Source of the DNA: Neoechinorhynchus agilis
Lineage: Eukaryota > Acanthocephala
NCBI GenBank assembly: GCA_051530055.1
Contig: CM121342.1
Coordinates: 11,966,001-12,030,000, forward strand
Length of the DNA: 64,000 bases
Direction: 5' to 3'
Shown here: positions 32,091 to 43,857 of the stretch, one piece after another
How the letters are laid out: each line of letters opens with the position of its first letter
Position numbering within the stretch: position 1 is the first letter of the stretch
The notes under the pieces: model-generated
The model's input: only the letters and a program-made list of their open reading frames with translations
Databases searched by the model: none
What the model was told of the DNA's origin: nothing
Made by a program: the position numbers and the translations under genes

Positions 32091-32830
32091 CTAGTTGTTT
32101 ACAGTTTCAGCAACATTTCGTGTCCTTCGGGCAAGTCGAAGAGTGATGGTTGCGCGCACAAAATGCGCAGGCGGTCTTTTTTGTAGGGCATCGTAATTGC
32201 TTAAGTGTGGGATCGTGAAGTCGTCCAGTTTCGAAATCTTGTTCATAGCGAATTTAACTTCCATTCCTTGGAAGATGCATCGCTCACAGATTAAGGCATC
32301 TCTCCGATCGACCGGAGCTTTGACGACCGTTCTGGGAATAAGTTTGGCCGGTTTAAGGAAGAATAATATTTCAACCAAATTTGCCTTCGAACGATTTTTT
32401 GTCTGTAGCGTCGATGTCGGGAGACAACCCATTAACCAGGAAGGTTGATTGATAGTTTGAGTTTTAGCAATTTGAACGCCTGAGGTGTCACAGTTTGTTT
32501 TGGTGAAATTGTGAAAGTTGCTGAGATGGAGACTGTTATAGAAGTATATTTTCATTTGACCGGAAAAATATGTAGTAGAGGAGATTCTTATATCATTTTT
32601 TAACGTTTTAAGCCATTGGGACAGGAGTCGTTTTAATAGTTCTTCTCGAGATAGAACAGGATTAGATTTTGTACAAATAACGTGAGGTTTTTTCTTAGAC
32701 GATGCGTCCAAGAAGACGTGTTCCTCGAATAAGCTGATTAGATTTTTTTACCTCAGAGAGCAATATCTCTTTTGTTGAAGAAGATATAGGTATCTTCAGT
32801 GAATTGGATGGCCGTATTATTTATTTTTTT
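32091..32830 (-). mobile_element. LINE-D ORF1 fragment
   Basis: The minus-strand frame of 206 residues matches the ORF1 of LINE-D at 13561-15790: TTYFSGQMKIYFYNSLH against VTYFAGNLKVYLSN, PRTVVKAPVDRRDALICERC against PRAVVKADIGTRDALLTQRC, and the same aromatic/basic run after it. The zinc-knuckle end is degraded. It follows the LINE-D polymerase at 32831-34935 in the same direction, so it belongs to a second copy of the family arranged in tandem. Confidence 0.65.
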
Positions 32831-34935
32831 ATTTATTATCAAAGCCTCATGCGCTCGTTTCAGGAAAGGGGAGCAGAACCATATTTTGGATAAAAATAAT
32901 TTGTTTAAAAAAGACTAGAGGATCCCCATCAAATTTCAATTTCAAAAATATTTTATTTAATTTAAAAATAAAGATTTCAAAAAGTGTACCCTCAGTTCCG
33001 GAGGTATGCCGCATGCGAAAAAGCACAAAGACCCTCTTTTTGAGCACTCGTAATAGAATTGGAATAGGCACTAGAAGATACCTTGAGCGCTTTATGAGTG
33101 ATTTAATTTTTAAAAACTGCTCCTCAAAGAGGTGTCAATAAAAATCCGGTTTTTAGTTGAAGGGAAATCAATTCCCAACACACGAGTGTCTCTTAATTGT
33201 AAACGTTTTGTAAAATGGAGACGTGGTAAATAAGAGAGCCAGCGATTTCCTTGATCCAACGGACTTGGTAAGAGGAATTATAGAAGATTTATTAAGATTT
33301 AAGATAAGATTGCCTTTTGATAAAGAGGAGAGTTTCGAAACAATAAAAGCCCTGAAGCGGGCCTTACAGAAAAGAAAGATGTCGTCAGCATAAACAATAG
33401 GACTAATAAAATGGTAGCCCTTGATGTCTTTGAAAATATAAGCCATAGAGATAAAAAAAGAGAGTGGGGGACAAAGGAGAGCCTTGAGGCAGACCGAAGC
33501 GGGGAAAAAATTTAATTCGGGATGGATCGACTTCATAAAAAAGGGTTTTGTAAAAAATATTAAGAGGAATCTTGTAAAAGGTAAGGGCTTTATATAAGAG
33601 AGTTCTGTCCAAGGCATCAAAAGTCTTATTCAAATCGAGCTGGATCAGAACTTTGTTTGTATTATAAGCCGCATTTAAGTCGTGCAACTCCGATAGAAGG
33701 GAATGAACTCCCCGCCGGCGTACAAATCCATGAAAATATTTAGGGATTATGCGTCGTTTTTCTAAGAAATCCAACAATTCATAGTTAATGATTCTCTCCA
33801 GACAGGATATGATGGGATTCTGAATCGCAATTATTCTAATATGACTGGGGCGAGTAATACATCCCTTGGATTTTAACAACATTTATTTTTAACAAATCCG
33901 CAAAGTTAAGTTTAGATTTAATGAATTTGTTGAAAAAAGCTGATTTATTATCAGGATTGATTTCAGAAAATTTTTTAGGAGAAACAAAAGAGTCATTGTA
34001 TGCGCTGGAAGTATGGGATTTGCAAGCGTGTAAAACTTGTTGAAGCGTCAATCGCCAAGTGAATTTCTTTAGCTGTAAAATGGCTATTAGTGGTTGGTCG
34101 CAGGCACTAAAAGTATGTGCTGTCAAAATTTCTCCGACAACCGTTGGATACGAATTAGAACCAATCTATTTCGTCGCCTTAGCTTTCCAGCTAATAAAAC
34201 GCTTATTAAGAATTGTAGCCCAATATGTTTTTCCTAAAATAGCCTGTTTTAGTAATAAAGTCCTCATCGCCCTGTAGGTTAGCGATCAGTGCTTGTTTGT
34301 ATCTGAAATTCGCCTTTCTGGAGAAAGAAGGTCTTCTTATAAAGTTAGAACAAACCATGTTTCTCTTTGCAGAGTTCAAAACTATTGAATTAAAGTCCGA
34401 GAGACTGATACTGGTCAAAGGCGTGAGATTTTGACAAATTTCCAAATTAAAATTATTAAGATTAGCTTTGTTTAAAATAAAAGTATCCTTCAGTGAGGGA
34501 CGTGACGAGCTAAAAATAATAAGATCGTGTCCCATTCGCAACTGTGACTGGACTTGAAATCTGGGATAAAGGTTGATCGGGAAGGATTTCCTTACAATGG
34601 CTCCATCAATAAAAGAATGTCGATTACGTGTCAAGTTATGAAACGGGGGGAAATGGGGTAACACGAATTCGTGATCTTTAAAACCAGGTCGCATAGTCGA
34701 TAAGTAGCTCGTGTTGAAATCACCGATTATTAAATCCGGATTCCAGAATAGTAAGAAATTTTGGAATTTTCTTAAAAACTTGACAACGCATCCAGTTTGT
34801 ACATAAATATTCGCAATAATAAGAGTGGGGTGGAGCTGTCACATTCCTGTCAGAGGGAGAGTGTTCCCTCTTTGTTGTACTGAGGAGTGGGGACGCGGAT
34901 TGGATCAATTTTAACATATTCTGTAGGGGGACCGA
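32831..34935 (-). mobile_element. LINE-D ORF2: endonuclease end and reverse transcriptase
   Basis: On the minus strand the APE endonuclease end (IIGDFNTSYLS and MGHDLIIFS) is followed by a linker and a polymerase: IRIIAIQNPIISCLERIINY, IPKYFHGFVRRRGVHSLLS, LIQLDLNKTFDALDRTLLYK, GLPQGSPLSPTLFF and the catalytic YADDIFLFC. Four or more frame changes split it (near 34,200, 33,860, 33,600 and 33,420). The tail 33,168-32,831 is A+T-rich with only weak coding likeness. Confidence 0.8.
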
Positions 34936-35099
34936 GACTGACCCGTGTCCTGATTAGTGTTGCAGAATGTGTTGAGAATTTCAATAATCCATTTAATCAT
35001 TTTTTTAACATTTCGTTTTCCTCCATTACATCAACATCAGCAGGAGGGTAATTGTGCATCAAGGGTAGTATTGACGTTGGGGGGGGTTCAACATAAGGC

Positions 35100-36733
35100 T
35101 TCCGCAGGAAGTGTATGTGAATACGATCAAAGCGGTGGGAATCCATGAAGGGCTGGACCGTTGCTTGAAATTACATGATAAATTATTCCAGCAAAAGACG
35201 GAACCGATCAGAAATATGGTAGTCAGATTGAATCTCAGTCGAACAGCGGAACCCATTTTCGCATCAGCAAGAAGGATACCATTCGCATTGGAACAACCTG
35301 CGAGGGAAGAAATTATGCGACTGGTTGATGGAGGAATCTTGGAGGCCGTAGATATGGCGCAAGAACAAGTAGAATGGGCCACACCGATTGTCGTCGTCCG
35401 GAAGTCAAATGGGAAGGTCCGTATCTGTGGCGATTTCAAAGTTACACTGAACAGGTTCCTGGCGGCTGATAGTTATAACATTCCGTGTTTGGAAGATGTG
35501 CCGAGGAAGCTATACGGGGGTCAGAAATACACAGTAATCGATTTATCGGACGCGTATCTTCAGTTAGAAGTCGATCAAACAACCAAGAACTTGCTAACAA
35601 TCGCGACTCCATGGGGATTATACCGTTACAAAAGGCTTCCTTTCGGAGTATCGTCAGCCCCAAAAATTTTCCAGAAGTTCATGGATCAGCTGTTGGATGG
35701 CGTACCTTCAACCAAAGCTTATTTGGATGATATTATCATCACAGGCGCGAACGACGAGGAGCATATTCAAAACCTAAATACGGTGTTGACGAAGTTGGAA
35801 GAAGTCGGAATAAATGTTAGAAGAGAAAAATGTCAGTTCATTAAAAGAGTGGTTAAATATTTGGGGCATATGTTGGTTCATGGCAAGTTGTGTGCAAACA
35901 GCGAAAAAGTAGATGACTTACAAAGAGCAATGGAACCCAGGAACAAAAGAGAGCTGCGTGCGTTTTTGGGAACTGCGAACTTCCTGGATCGCTTTATTCC
36001 GAACTTTCAGGCGATCTGCGCACCCCTATATGATTTGATTAAGACAAAAGCTGTTTGGATATGGCGGAAGGAGCAGACAGCGGTGTTCGAGCGCGTCAAG
36101 GAAGCTATCGCGAATCACATTTCTTTAAAATTATATGACGAAAAGAAACCACTAATTTTGGCGTGCGATGCAAGTGACTATGGTATTGGAGCCGCCTTAT
36201 TCCAGGCCGACGGTCGTGGACCCAGGGAAGCGCCAATTATTTTGACGTCACGAAAACTTAATCCCACGGAAGTGCGATATGCTGCCATAGACAAAGAAGC
36301 CTTGGCCATCGTGCACGCAATCAAGCGTTTTCATAAATACCTTTATGGGCGACATTTTGTGTTAGAAACTGATCACCAAGGGACCTCAGCAAGATGACCA
36401 ACGGAAGGTTAGTGCGTTGGGCGATAATGCTAAACGAATATAACTTCGATATAAGATACGTTAAAGGAAAAACAAATTTGTATGCTGACTGCTTATCGAG
36501 GTTACCGAACGATCAGAAGAAATTTACTGTTAATTCAGTAGATGTAAAGTTACTAGCTGCAAATCACCAACAACGCGTTGAGGAGATACAGTTGTCGCGA
36601 AAAACGCTCGAGTTAGCAACTAAGCAGGATCGGACGTTCAAAAAGCTGCGGCAGCAATTGAAATACGGCTGGTCATCTAAAATGGACAGAGTTGATGATG
36701 CATACTGGAACCGGAGGGACGAATTGGCGGAGG
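35100..36733 (+). mobile_element. Ty3/gypsy fossil G4: reverse transcriptase and RNase H
   Basis: A 428-residue frame holds the polymerase (ATPIVVVRKSNGKVRICGDF, TVIDLSDAYLQLEVDQ, PFGVSSAPKIFQKFMD, AYLDDIIITG, VKYLGHMLVHGK) and RNase H (LACDASDYGIGAALFQADGR, AIDKEALAIVHAIKRFHKYL). A second frame has the region before the integrase (GRLVRWAIMLNEYNFDIRYV, ADCLSRLPN). Gag and protease are missing on the left, with one or two breaks inside. It is cut on the right at 36733 by the left edge of duplication copy B, so the integrase is missing. Confidence 0.92.
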
Positions 36734-38605
36734 GGCACCCAATCGATAAACCTTTCACTGATATCATCATCTTTCTTGTTCACTAAAATAGGTTCAGTTT
36801 TTGACAACTTTTTTACAGGGAAAACGCGTTCGCCATCGACTTTTTTGGCTGTCACAGTCTTTTCTGTCGCTTCCCTTAAAATATCTTCCTCGAATTGCTC
36901 AATGGTTTTTTTCCAGTCACCAAAATCGGTTTTCGTAGTAGCCGCAATCCGTGCAAGATTAGTAGTTGATTTCTTTAATCGAGAAATCTCATTCAGTCTA
37001 ACTTTTAATCTCAATCGCTGTCGCGAATCTAGCGCACCGTTCACAAGAGATTGAACATACGCGTCCACGTCACCATCCTCCGCTGCTTTCTCTGCCTTCG
37101 CCGATTTGTCCAAATCTAACTTAATACCTTGCTCCTCACGTATCAGCGTCTTCATATCCTCAGCCTAAAAAGTATTAATTATCTATGTGCATTTATATCG
37201 AATGTTTTACCAAACTGCGAGTGGTTTTGATCGCTGCCATCTCCTCATTCTTCCCAACGCCCATCCTTTCCATTCGACGAGCTCTTTTCTTTTCCAAATC
37301 GCCTGTCCGATCGAAAAAGGTATCTTCATCGCTATCGTAATAATCATTTGCTTCCCAATCTCTGTTTTGTCTTTTAGTTTGTTCTTCTCGCAGCACACCC
37401 AATCTATCGAGATACTCACAAGCTTCCAGTGCGCATTTCCTAACACAGTCCGTTTTTCTACCGTCTTCAAGTGTAGTCTCTATTATAACTGAACGACCGG
37501 TATCTGGATCAATGTACGGGAGACTATCTTTTAGATTTAGAATTGAACTCGAGAAAATGAAATACTCACGAAACACTGCAATTATGTGTGCTCCAGTCTA
37601 GAGATTTCACGTCGAACTCCAGCACTTGCCCTATGTTGATTGTGAAAAAACGAAACAGCTTATCATTTTGTTTATTTGAGCAAACATTCGAGGGACTTTT
37701 AGACAAAAATCAAAAGGACAAAATTTCTTATTTTTCCCGTGTTAAAAAACGAAAAAACTTAATGATCTTTTAGTTTGTTGAAAAAGCCAATATACCTTCC
37801 TTATCGAAGAATTGATTTAAAGCTGATTTTGGATCAGCATAGTAAAACTGATCAATTGCGTTGTAGCCATCTGTATCCTTTTCTGAAGTCACAATCAGTT
37901 GGGAGTCCACGGCTAAATCCTTCATTCCCCAGTCAATATCTCTTCGATCATTCACGTTGTTCTTGATTCGCTTTTCTCTCACAGTTCGATTAATCCGTTT
38001 GTACTTTTCGTACAGCTTCTTCATTTGTTCACGTGAAGGAGCACGGGTATCGTCCTCAATGAGATCTTGCGGATCTAAATCGCCTTCAAATACATAAAGG
38101 CGCGTACTTGCACCAAATCGAACGCTATAACCCGATCGGAGCTCAACATAGCAGCGCTTACTAATAAGACTTTTATTAACGAAGGTTCCATTTGAGCTGC
38201 CGAGATCGTAAATGTAAAGCAACTTCCTCTCACTCGACCACTGCAAGACCGCATGGTACCGAGAAATACTGTCATGTTTCATTATGGCAAAATATCACAA
38301 TCGGGCATGAATAGTGAACGCCTTGTAAGGAGTTGGAAAATTGCATTATCGATAAAATCTACATTGATTGTCACATTCGCGACCAAAAAACCAATTGGTG
38401 ACTGATAAAAAACAATTTTTTTACAACGGGAATTATTAAAAAATGGTTGACCTTGTGAATTCCACTGATGTATTCATCAACTAAAACTCACAAAGTTTCA
38501 AAACCGAAAGTTCTCACAAGATTTACAAATTCTAAGTGTGAAACTTTTTTTAGAATTTTTATAAGTGGCTTAGCCGGTAGTCTTTTTTATAGATATATTA
38601 TTATT

Positions 38606-38833
38606 CCATATACGGCCGAATGGGCACACAGTCCACCGATTTCGGTCTGGGAAGCGCTGGTCTGCGCTCAATGCCCATGGCCGTGCGGTTATGAGTTTGT
38701 ACGCAACTCATCAGTGAGTTTCCGCCCTTCAGCAGTATTTTGGTCCCTTTGATGTGAGTCATCGGTGGTAACGGATTCGAACCCGTTGCCCCTTAACTGC
38801 GATCTGGAGCATCAGTCCAATTGACCACCTCAG
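38606..38833 (-). mobile_element. tRNA-derived SINE-like unit, left arm, copy B
   Basis: The duplicate of 6518-6745, with the B box at 38783-38773 on the minus strand. Confidence 0.55.
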
Positions 38834-38908
38834 TACACTGCTTAAGGTCGTTCAAACTTAACTGGTATCTGGAGTGTTAGTCCACTTTACCAGCTCAGTA
38901 CACTGCAG

Positions 38909-39171
38909 AAGGTGGCCAAGTGGACTAATGCTCCAGATCTCAGTTAAGGGTCAACGGGTTCGAATCCGTTAAAGCCGATCACGCACAACAAAAGGGGACG
39001 AAATACTGCTGAAGGGCGGAAATTCACGGATGAGTCCCGCCTCCCCGGGAGGTATCTGAGAATCCGGAGGGGTGTACAAACTTAACCGTACGGTCTTGGG
39101 GCATTGAGTGCAGACCAGCGCTTCGCAGACCGAAATCGGTGGACGGCGTTTGTCCATTCGGCCGTGTATGG
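38909..39171 (+). mobile_element. tRNA-derived SINE-like unit, right arm, copy B
   Basis: The duplicate of 6821-7083, with the A box at 38913-38923 and the B box at 38957-38967. Confidence 0.55.
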
Positions 39172-39755
39172 AAAAAATATCTAAATGTGAAACGTTTGAA
39201 GATTTGCTAGCAATAAAGTATTCATTCTTTAAAAAGTAGCAATCGACCAAACCAAATACTTTCCTTGACAAACAACCGTCGGGTACACAATGCGAGTGAC
39301 TACTCGTGTAAAACAGCTATAAACGAAAACGATTTTCTAAGACGCTCAAATTTTATAACCTTTAAATAAACTGAAAGATATAATGAGTAGTGAAGATGAA
39401 GGGTAGAGATTATTACCAAATCAAGCAACGAATTGTGAAATTCTGCATTATTATATCATTATCGTTAGCCTTCCCCACTTTTGTAAAAGATCGAAAATTC
39501 GAAAGTTTCACATTTTCCAATACGGAACCGTTCTTTATTACCTCAAAACGGAAATGGGCAGGCGGAATGTCTTTTTGAGAACACCAATCGGGTTCGAGAT
39601 AGTACGTCATACAAATACGTGAGAATCGGACACCCAAAAGACACGGATTGTCGATGAGTCTTCCGGTTTCAATGTTCTCTTTAAAGATCGGCTTGAAACA
39701 AAAGTTTACCCGTCCACTTTGTTTCATGGACTCTTTGACCGTGGTTCGTGCTCAC

Positions 39756-40031
39756 ATTCTAAAATCGCTATTTTAGCAACTTTGCGTTGTTATAGTTTCC
39801 TAGTAAAGCATTTGCTTGCGCTTTTCGAACATCGTGATAAAAGTTCTTATCCGAAATTATAGGCATGTTTTAGAAACAAGATGTATCGATGTTTTGAAAA
39901 ACTTGTCCGTGTACGTTGATCGATTTGATAACATTGCAGCTAAATGTACAATATTTGCTGCCTTTGCCGAATGGATAAAAGTGAACCCGTAGATCAGTTG
40001 AAGGTATCTTCTTTTGTGACTTCTGCGATCA
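39756..40031 (+). promoter_or_regulatory. Promoter block of Cys/Pro gene 1, copy B
   Basis: The duplicate of 7668-7943. The palindrome is at 39759-39776 and the TATA-like ATAAAAG at 39975-39981. Confidence 0.5.
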
Positions 40032-40670
40032 ATGGCGTTCGTTCGATTACTTCTCGCGCTCTTCGTTACATTGAGAACGTTTTCTGCGATGGAAATGGTT
40101 AAGTTAATGCAGACTGGCAATGAACCAAACGCAACAATTATTGAAGAGAGAGGCTGCGGATGTATGGACTGTCAGGAACTTCTTTCTTGTTCTGCCCCAA
40201 AAACAATCCAAGCGACAACATGTCAACCACATTGTCCACTAATATGTTCAGCAAACTGCCCACCAACCTGCCAACCATACTACCCACCAACGTGTCCACC
40301 AACTTACCCACCAACGTGCCCGCCACATTGTCTACCAATCTGTCCACCAACCTGCCAACCATACTGCCCACCAACCTGCCCAGCAACCTGCCCACCAACG
40401 TGCCCTCCACATTGTCTACCAATATGCCGAGCAACCTGCCCACCAACGTGTCCACCAACTTACCCACCAACGTGCCCGCCACATTGTCTACCAATCTGTC
40501 CACCAATCTGCCAAGCAACCTGCCCACTAACGTGCCCACCAAACTGTCAACCAACTTGCCAACCACACTGCCCGCCAACGTGCCGACCAAGCCGCCGACC
40601 AACCTGCAACATTCCGGCACTTTGCATCGACCAGAATGTTTGCCCACCAAAGTATATTGGTTGCTGCTAG
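40032..40670 (+). CDS. Secreted Cys/Pro tetrapeptide-repeat protein, gene 1 (copy B)
   Basis: The predicted protein is the same as that of 7944-8582 (212 residues, signal peptide, about 32 C-P-P-x tetrapeptides, CCPP-free tail ending YIGCC). No change was seen even inside the 12-base tandem repeat, which normally mutates fast; this argues for a very young duplication or for gene conversion. Promoter block, stop and poly(A) signal (40754-40759) are all kept, so both copies may be expressed. Confidence 0.8.
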   Translation: MAFVRLLLALFVTLRTFSAMEMVKLMQTGNEPNATIIEERGCGCMDCQELLSCSAPKTIQATTCQPHCPLICSANCPPTCQPYYPPTCPPTYPPTCPPHCLPICPPTCQPYCPPTCPATCPPTCPPHCLPICRATCPPTCPPTYPPTCPPHCLPICPPICQATCPLTCPPNCQPTCQPHCPPTCRPSRRPTCNIPALCIDQNVCPPKYIGCC

Positions 40671-40753
40671 AAATGGTAAATTGTTTATCCATTTCATAGA
40701 ACAATTAGATAGATGGCATTATAGTAGAATGCCACACTTAGATGTTAGAGCTT

Positions 40754-40759
40754 AATAAA
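40754..40759 (+). terminator. Polyadenylation signal AATAAA, gene 1 copy B
   Basis: The duplicate of 8666-8671. Confidence 0.6.
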
Positions 40760-41410
40760 TATTCCATTTAGTTCTTTTATTGTCTGAACTTCGTGGTTTA
40801 ATCAATTTTTAAAAGCCTCGGTTGGAACGGAGAAGTATCTTATAAAAACAGCGCCATTTTTCCAACTTTGGTTAAAAATTCTGCGGTGCTGTTCCGATGG
40901 CGCCAATTGTCTCAATGGCGAAATGTTGGAAAATGAAGAGCGACGTATCGGCGATTTTGCCTGGCCATTGTTTTTGAGTGATCGATGCCGTAGGTTCAAG
41001 TTTTGTCCGTCTTAACATCGAACTTGCATGTCGTCGGGATTGAGCAAGCTACGAATAAGCGTAATGCCGAACGATCATCCATTTTAGTAACAATCGACGA
41101 GCTTGACGAAGCGTAAAGGAAACTACGGGACCCTTTAGTTGCAGCCACGAATAGGCGTGCTCGTTCTTTGTGGTCGACACAAGAATCAATGAGGTTTCGA
41201 AATTGCTTCTGAAACCCAGAGTCTGATCAACGTTTTTGTATTGATGTATCCATTAAGATAAACATTTCGAGTTCTTTACTACTTTTTCTCTTGCGATTCT
41301 GTAAGATTTATCGTTAATTCCCGGTCCTGGGATTGATATTTCTGTCGCGCGTGTCAGAAACTTTAACCATCAAGATTCCGGTCATTATGCGACGGATATC
41401 TTGGTCGAAT
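40760..41410. repeat. Cys/Pro-gene downstream flank, copy B gene 1
   Basis: The duplicate of 8672-9322, with one substitution noticed near 41,255 (CATTAAGA against CGTTAAGA). Confidence 0.6.
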
Positions 41411-42687
41411 GTGGCAAGGGTTTCATAATGTATTGCTGAACCGCCTTTCGTATTGTCCAGGTTATGCAGATGCCTTCTTAGGTTCGATTAAATTTCATTA
41501 TCAACAAATTTCATCCCTATACATTTGGGTTTGTGATTCTCAGTACTGTCATTATTCTTTTCGCGTGTCTATTTGCGATTTTCTTGGCTTCGTGGAAAGC
41601 TCTTCTTATCGCCGACTAGGGATAGAAAATAGTTTTTAGCGTTAAGGCGATCTATACAAGTTCAAGGAATATCCTAAAACATTATTGTGAAGAACTGCGG
41701 TTACCTCTTCCTTTCTCTGTGGGCATCATTAGGCTGTGATCGGTTTAAAATAAAAGATATCAATCTTTATTGCATCACCTTTATACTGCACACATCAAAG
41801 AGTTTTTTAAAAGGCAAACACGCTGAACAGTACGTGATGATATAGGTTCTTAAGTAAATAATTAGGTAAAAACCTTGTTTAGATCCGTTTATATTGTTTC
41901 TTATACAGAAGCAACGCTCTAGAGGGCTACTGTCACTTTATGCTCCATTTATTATTGTTATAAAACGCCACATACACACCGTTTACCATTAATTAATAAT
42001 CACCGTCAGCTATCGTTTAAAGGATATAATAAACATGGCAAAAAGTTGGTCAGGCAGAAAGAGTGATACTAAGTTTAGAGTACCCCGAAACAAAAACCGT
42101 CCATTATCTGGCTTGTGGCTAATATCCATAAAAATCCTACCATTTCGGCTTCATGACGGGCGCTTAATCATTCGCTGTTGATGAAATAGTTGCATATACA
42201 GTTGATTTCACAATTTTATCACGGTTTTGTTCCTGGCGGATAAATTAATTCGTTACCTGCCAGTTTTTTCGACATGCAGACGTTTGTTAACATAACCTTC
42301 AGAATATCGGAGAAGAGTATGTTTACAACATAATGGAACTCACGAAGTTACTCAAGAAAACCACCCAAAGAAGAACATTACTATTTTAAACAAAATCCTA
42401 TTTTATGGAGGGTCGCTTACTATGTTTATACTGGCCATTGTACACCTGCCAAAAAGGCCCAGGAAAAGATAAAAGAATGCAGCCAAACTTACTGAAATAA
42501 CAAAGAAACTGCTTCAAGAACTGGATCAAATAATGATGTGTGAAATTTTGGCCATTCATCGAACTAAAACGATCACCGTTCCAATTATTAAGTCTACAGG
42601 AGCCAGTGCTAGACTACTAGGCCTGGTGCTGTATTTTGTATAATTGAATTTTCGTTGTACAATAATAAAGTACAAAACGTGCAATTA
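41411..42687. other. A+T-rich stretch, nothing recognised (copy B)
   Basis: The duplicate of 9323-10599. No gene, RNA or transposon was recognised. Confidence 0.4.
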
Positions 42688-43143
42688 CTACCGTCCGCAA
42701 AATTGGAGCTTCTCTCCTTCCTCGGCTGTCGCTATGACGCTAACAGCATTGCCTCGTTGTACTGCAAGCGAGATATTTTGTCGCAGGAATACATCTGCTC
42801 GTGCGTCGCCGGTCGTTTCTCTCCATTTCTTCGAGAGATCCTGGAGCAGAGTGAGTGCCGAGCTACCAAGCGCTCCATACGTCTCTACTTCGACGGGGAC
42901 AAAATAGCGGCCCGTTGCTAAATCCCTATATTTTCGTACCTTCCTCACTTCCGCTGCACCGGCTGCACCTCCTGCGATTTCGAAAAAGTAGGGATGTTGC
43001 ATATTGCGAGGGTGTCCACACACGTGGCGTCCCAGAGAAGGCATTTGCCCCCCCCGCCACGGAAAGACCGAAATTCCGTCAGGTCGACAACCGTCTAGTC
43101 GACAAAGATGGGCGGGTTCCAAGATGTTGGGGAAGTTCGCCAA
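42688..43143 (-). mobile_element. LINE-E 3'-end fragment, copy B
   Basis: The duplicate of 10600-11055; the 151-residue frame is unchanged. Confidence 0.7.
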
Positions 43144-43449
43144 TCAATTTCCCAAGTTCGAGAAGAAAAACGATTATAAATACTTCGCTAGGATCATGTT
43201 GGAGAAATTTTTAGGCACTCGCAAACAGATGCCATCACATGGAATTTCAATTATGCAAACCAATTCCAATTTTCAAAACGCTTACGGCAGGAATCTTCGG
43301 CTTCTTTTGCAGAGGTATACCGTCTGAAATGAGAAAAACATTTTTCTGAAGGATTCATAACAAAATGTGTTAAAACTGAAAGCAAATATTTTCCCATGAT
43401 AAAGGATTCACTGAAATCTTTCCATTGGGGAGTTTATCACGAATCGTTA

Positions 43450-43843
43450 TATACGAAGTGCTGATATGGAAAACGGGAAATGAAAGGAAAACAGCTGAAC
43501 TTAATAGAATCAATATGCAGGATTCGCATTATAGACATAACGACTAACCAAACGGCAGTTAGGGGATGTGGAACAACAGACGCAATGCATGCTGCCTGAA
43601 TGCTCTGCGAAAAGTATCGCGAGAAAAAGAAAGACCTATTTATCGCGTTCCTTGACTTAGAAAAGGCATTCGATCGCATCCCCAGCAAGCTTATGTGGTA
43701 CGCACTGCGACAACACAGAGTATCTGAAATACTTGTGAAGTAAGTCAAATTTTACTATGAGTCAAGAAGCAGTGTTAGATGTTCAGCAGGAATCTCAGCG
43801 CCTTTCGATATATCAGTAGGTGTCTGTGATGGGCGTCATGTAT
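43450..43843 (+). mobile_element. LINE-A palm fragment, copy B
   Basis: The duplicate of 11362-11755. A cluster of three substitutions lies just around its left end (43,377, 43,423 and 43,473). Confidence 0.8.
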
Positions 43844-43857
43844 CGATCGGCGTGCAA

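Larger units (their letters stand above)
38288..39445. mobile_element. hAT-like element, copy B
   Basis: The duplicate of 6200-7357, with the same terminal repeats and flanking CATTATGG/CATTATTA. One substitution was noticed (38800, in the left SINE-like arm). Its presence in both copies shows that it inserted before the segmental duplication. Confidence 0.7.
36734..39610 (-). pseudogene. SLC4A1AP: Kanadaptin duplicate, C-terminally truncated
   Basis: Same exons as the copy-A gene shifted by 32,088: 39610-39446, 38287-37796, 37630-37570, 37523-37211 and 37164-36734. The sequence is the same apart from at least one silent change (36837). The last exon is cut after WVP, so the conserved end NQSGDGRSSLNDKLGY is replaced by about 17 codons read from the gypsy fossil on the opposite strand. 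The natural stop, 3' UTR and poly(A) signal are missing. It carries the same hAT-like insertion. It is most likely a non-functional partial duplicate. Confidence 0.85.
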
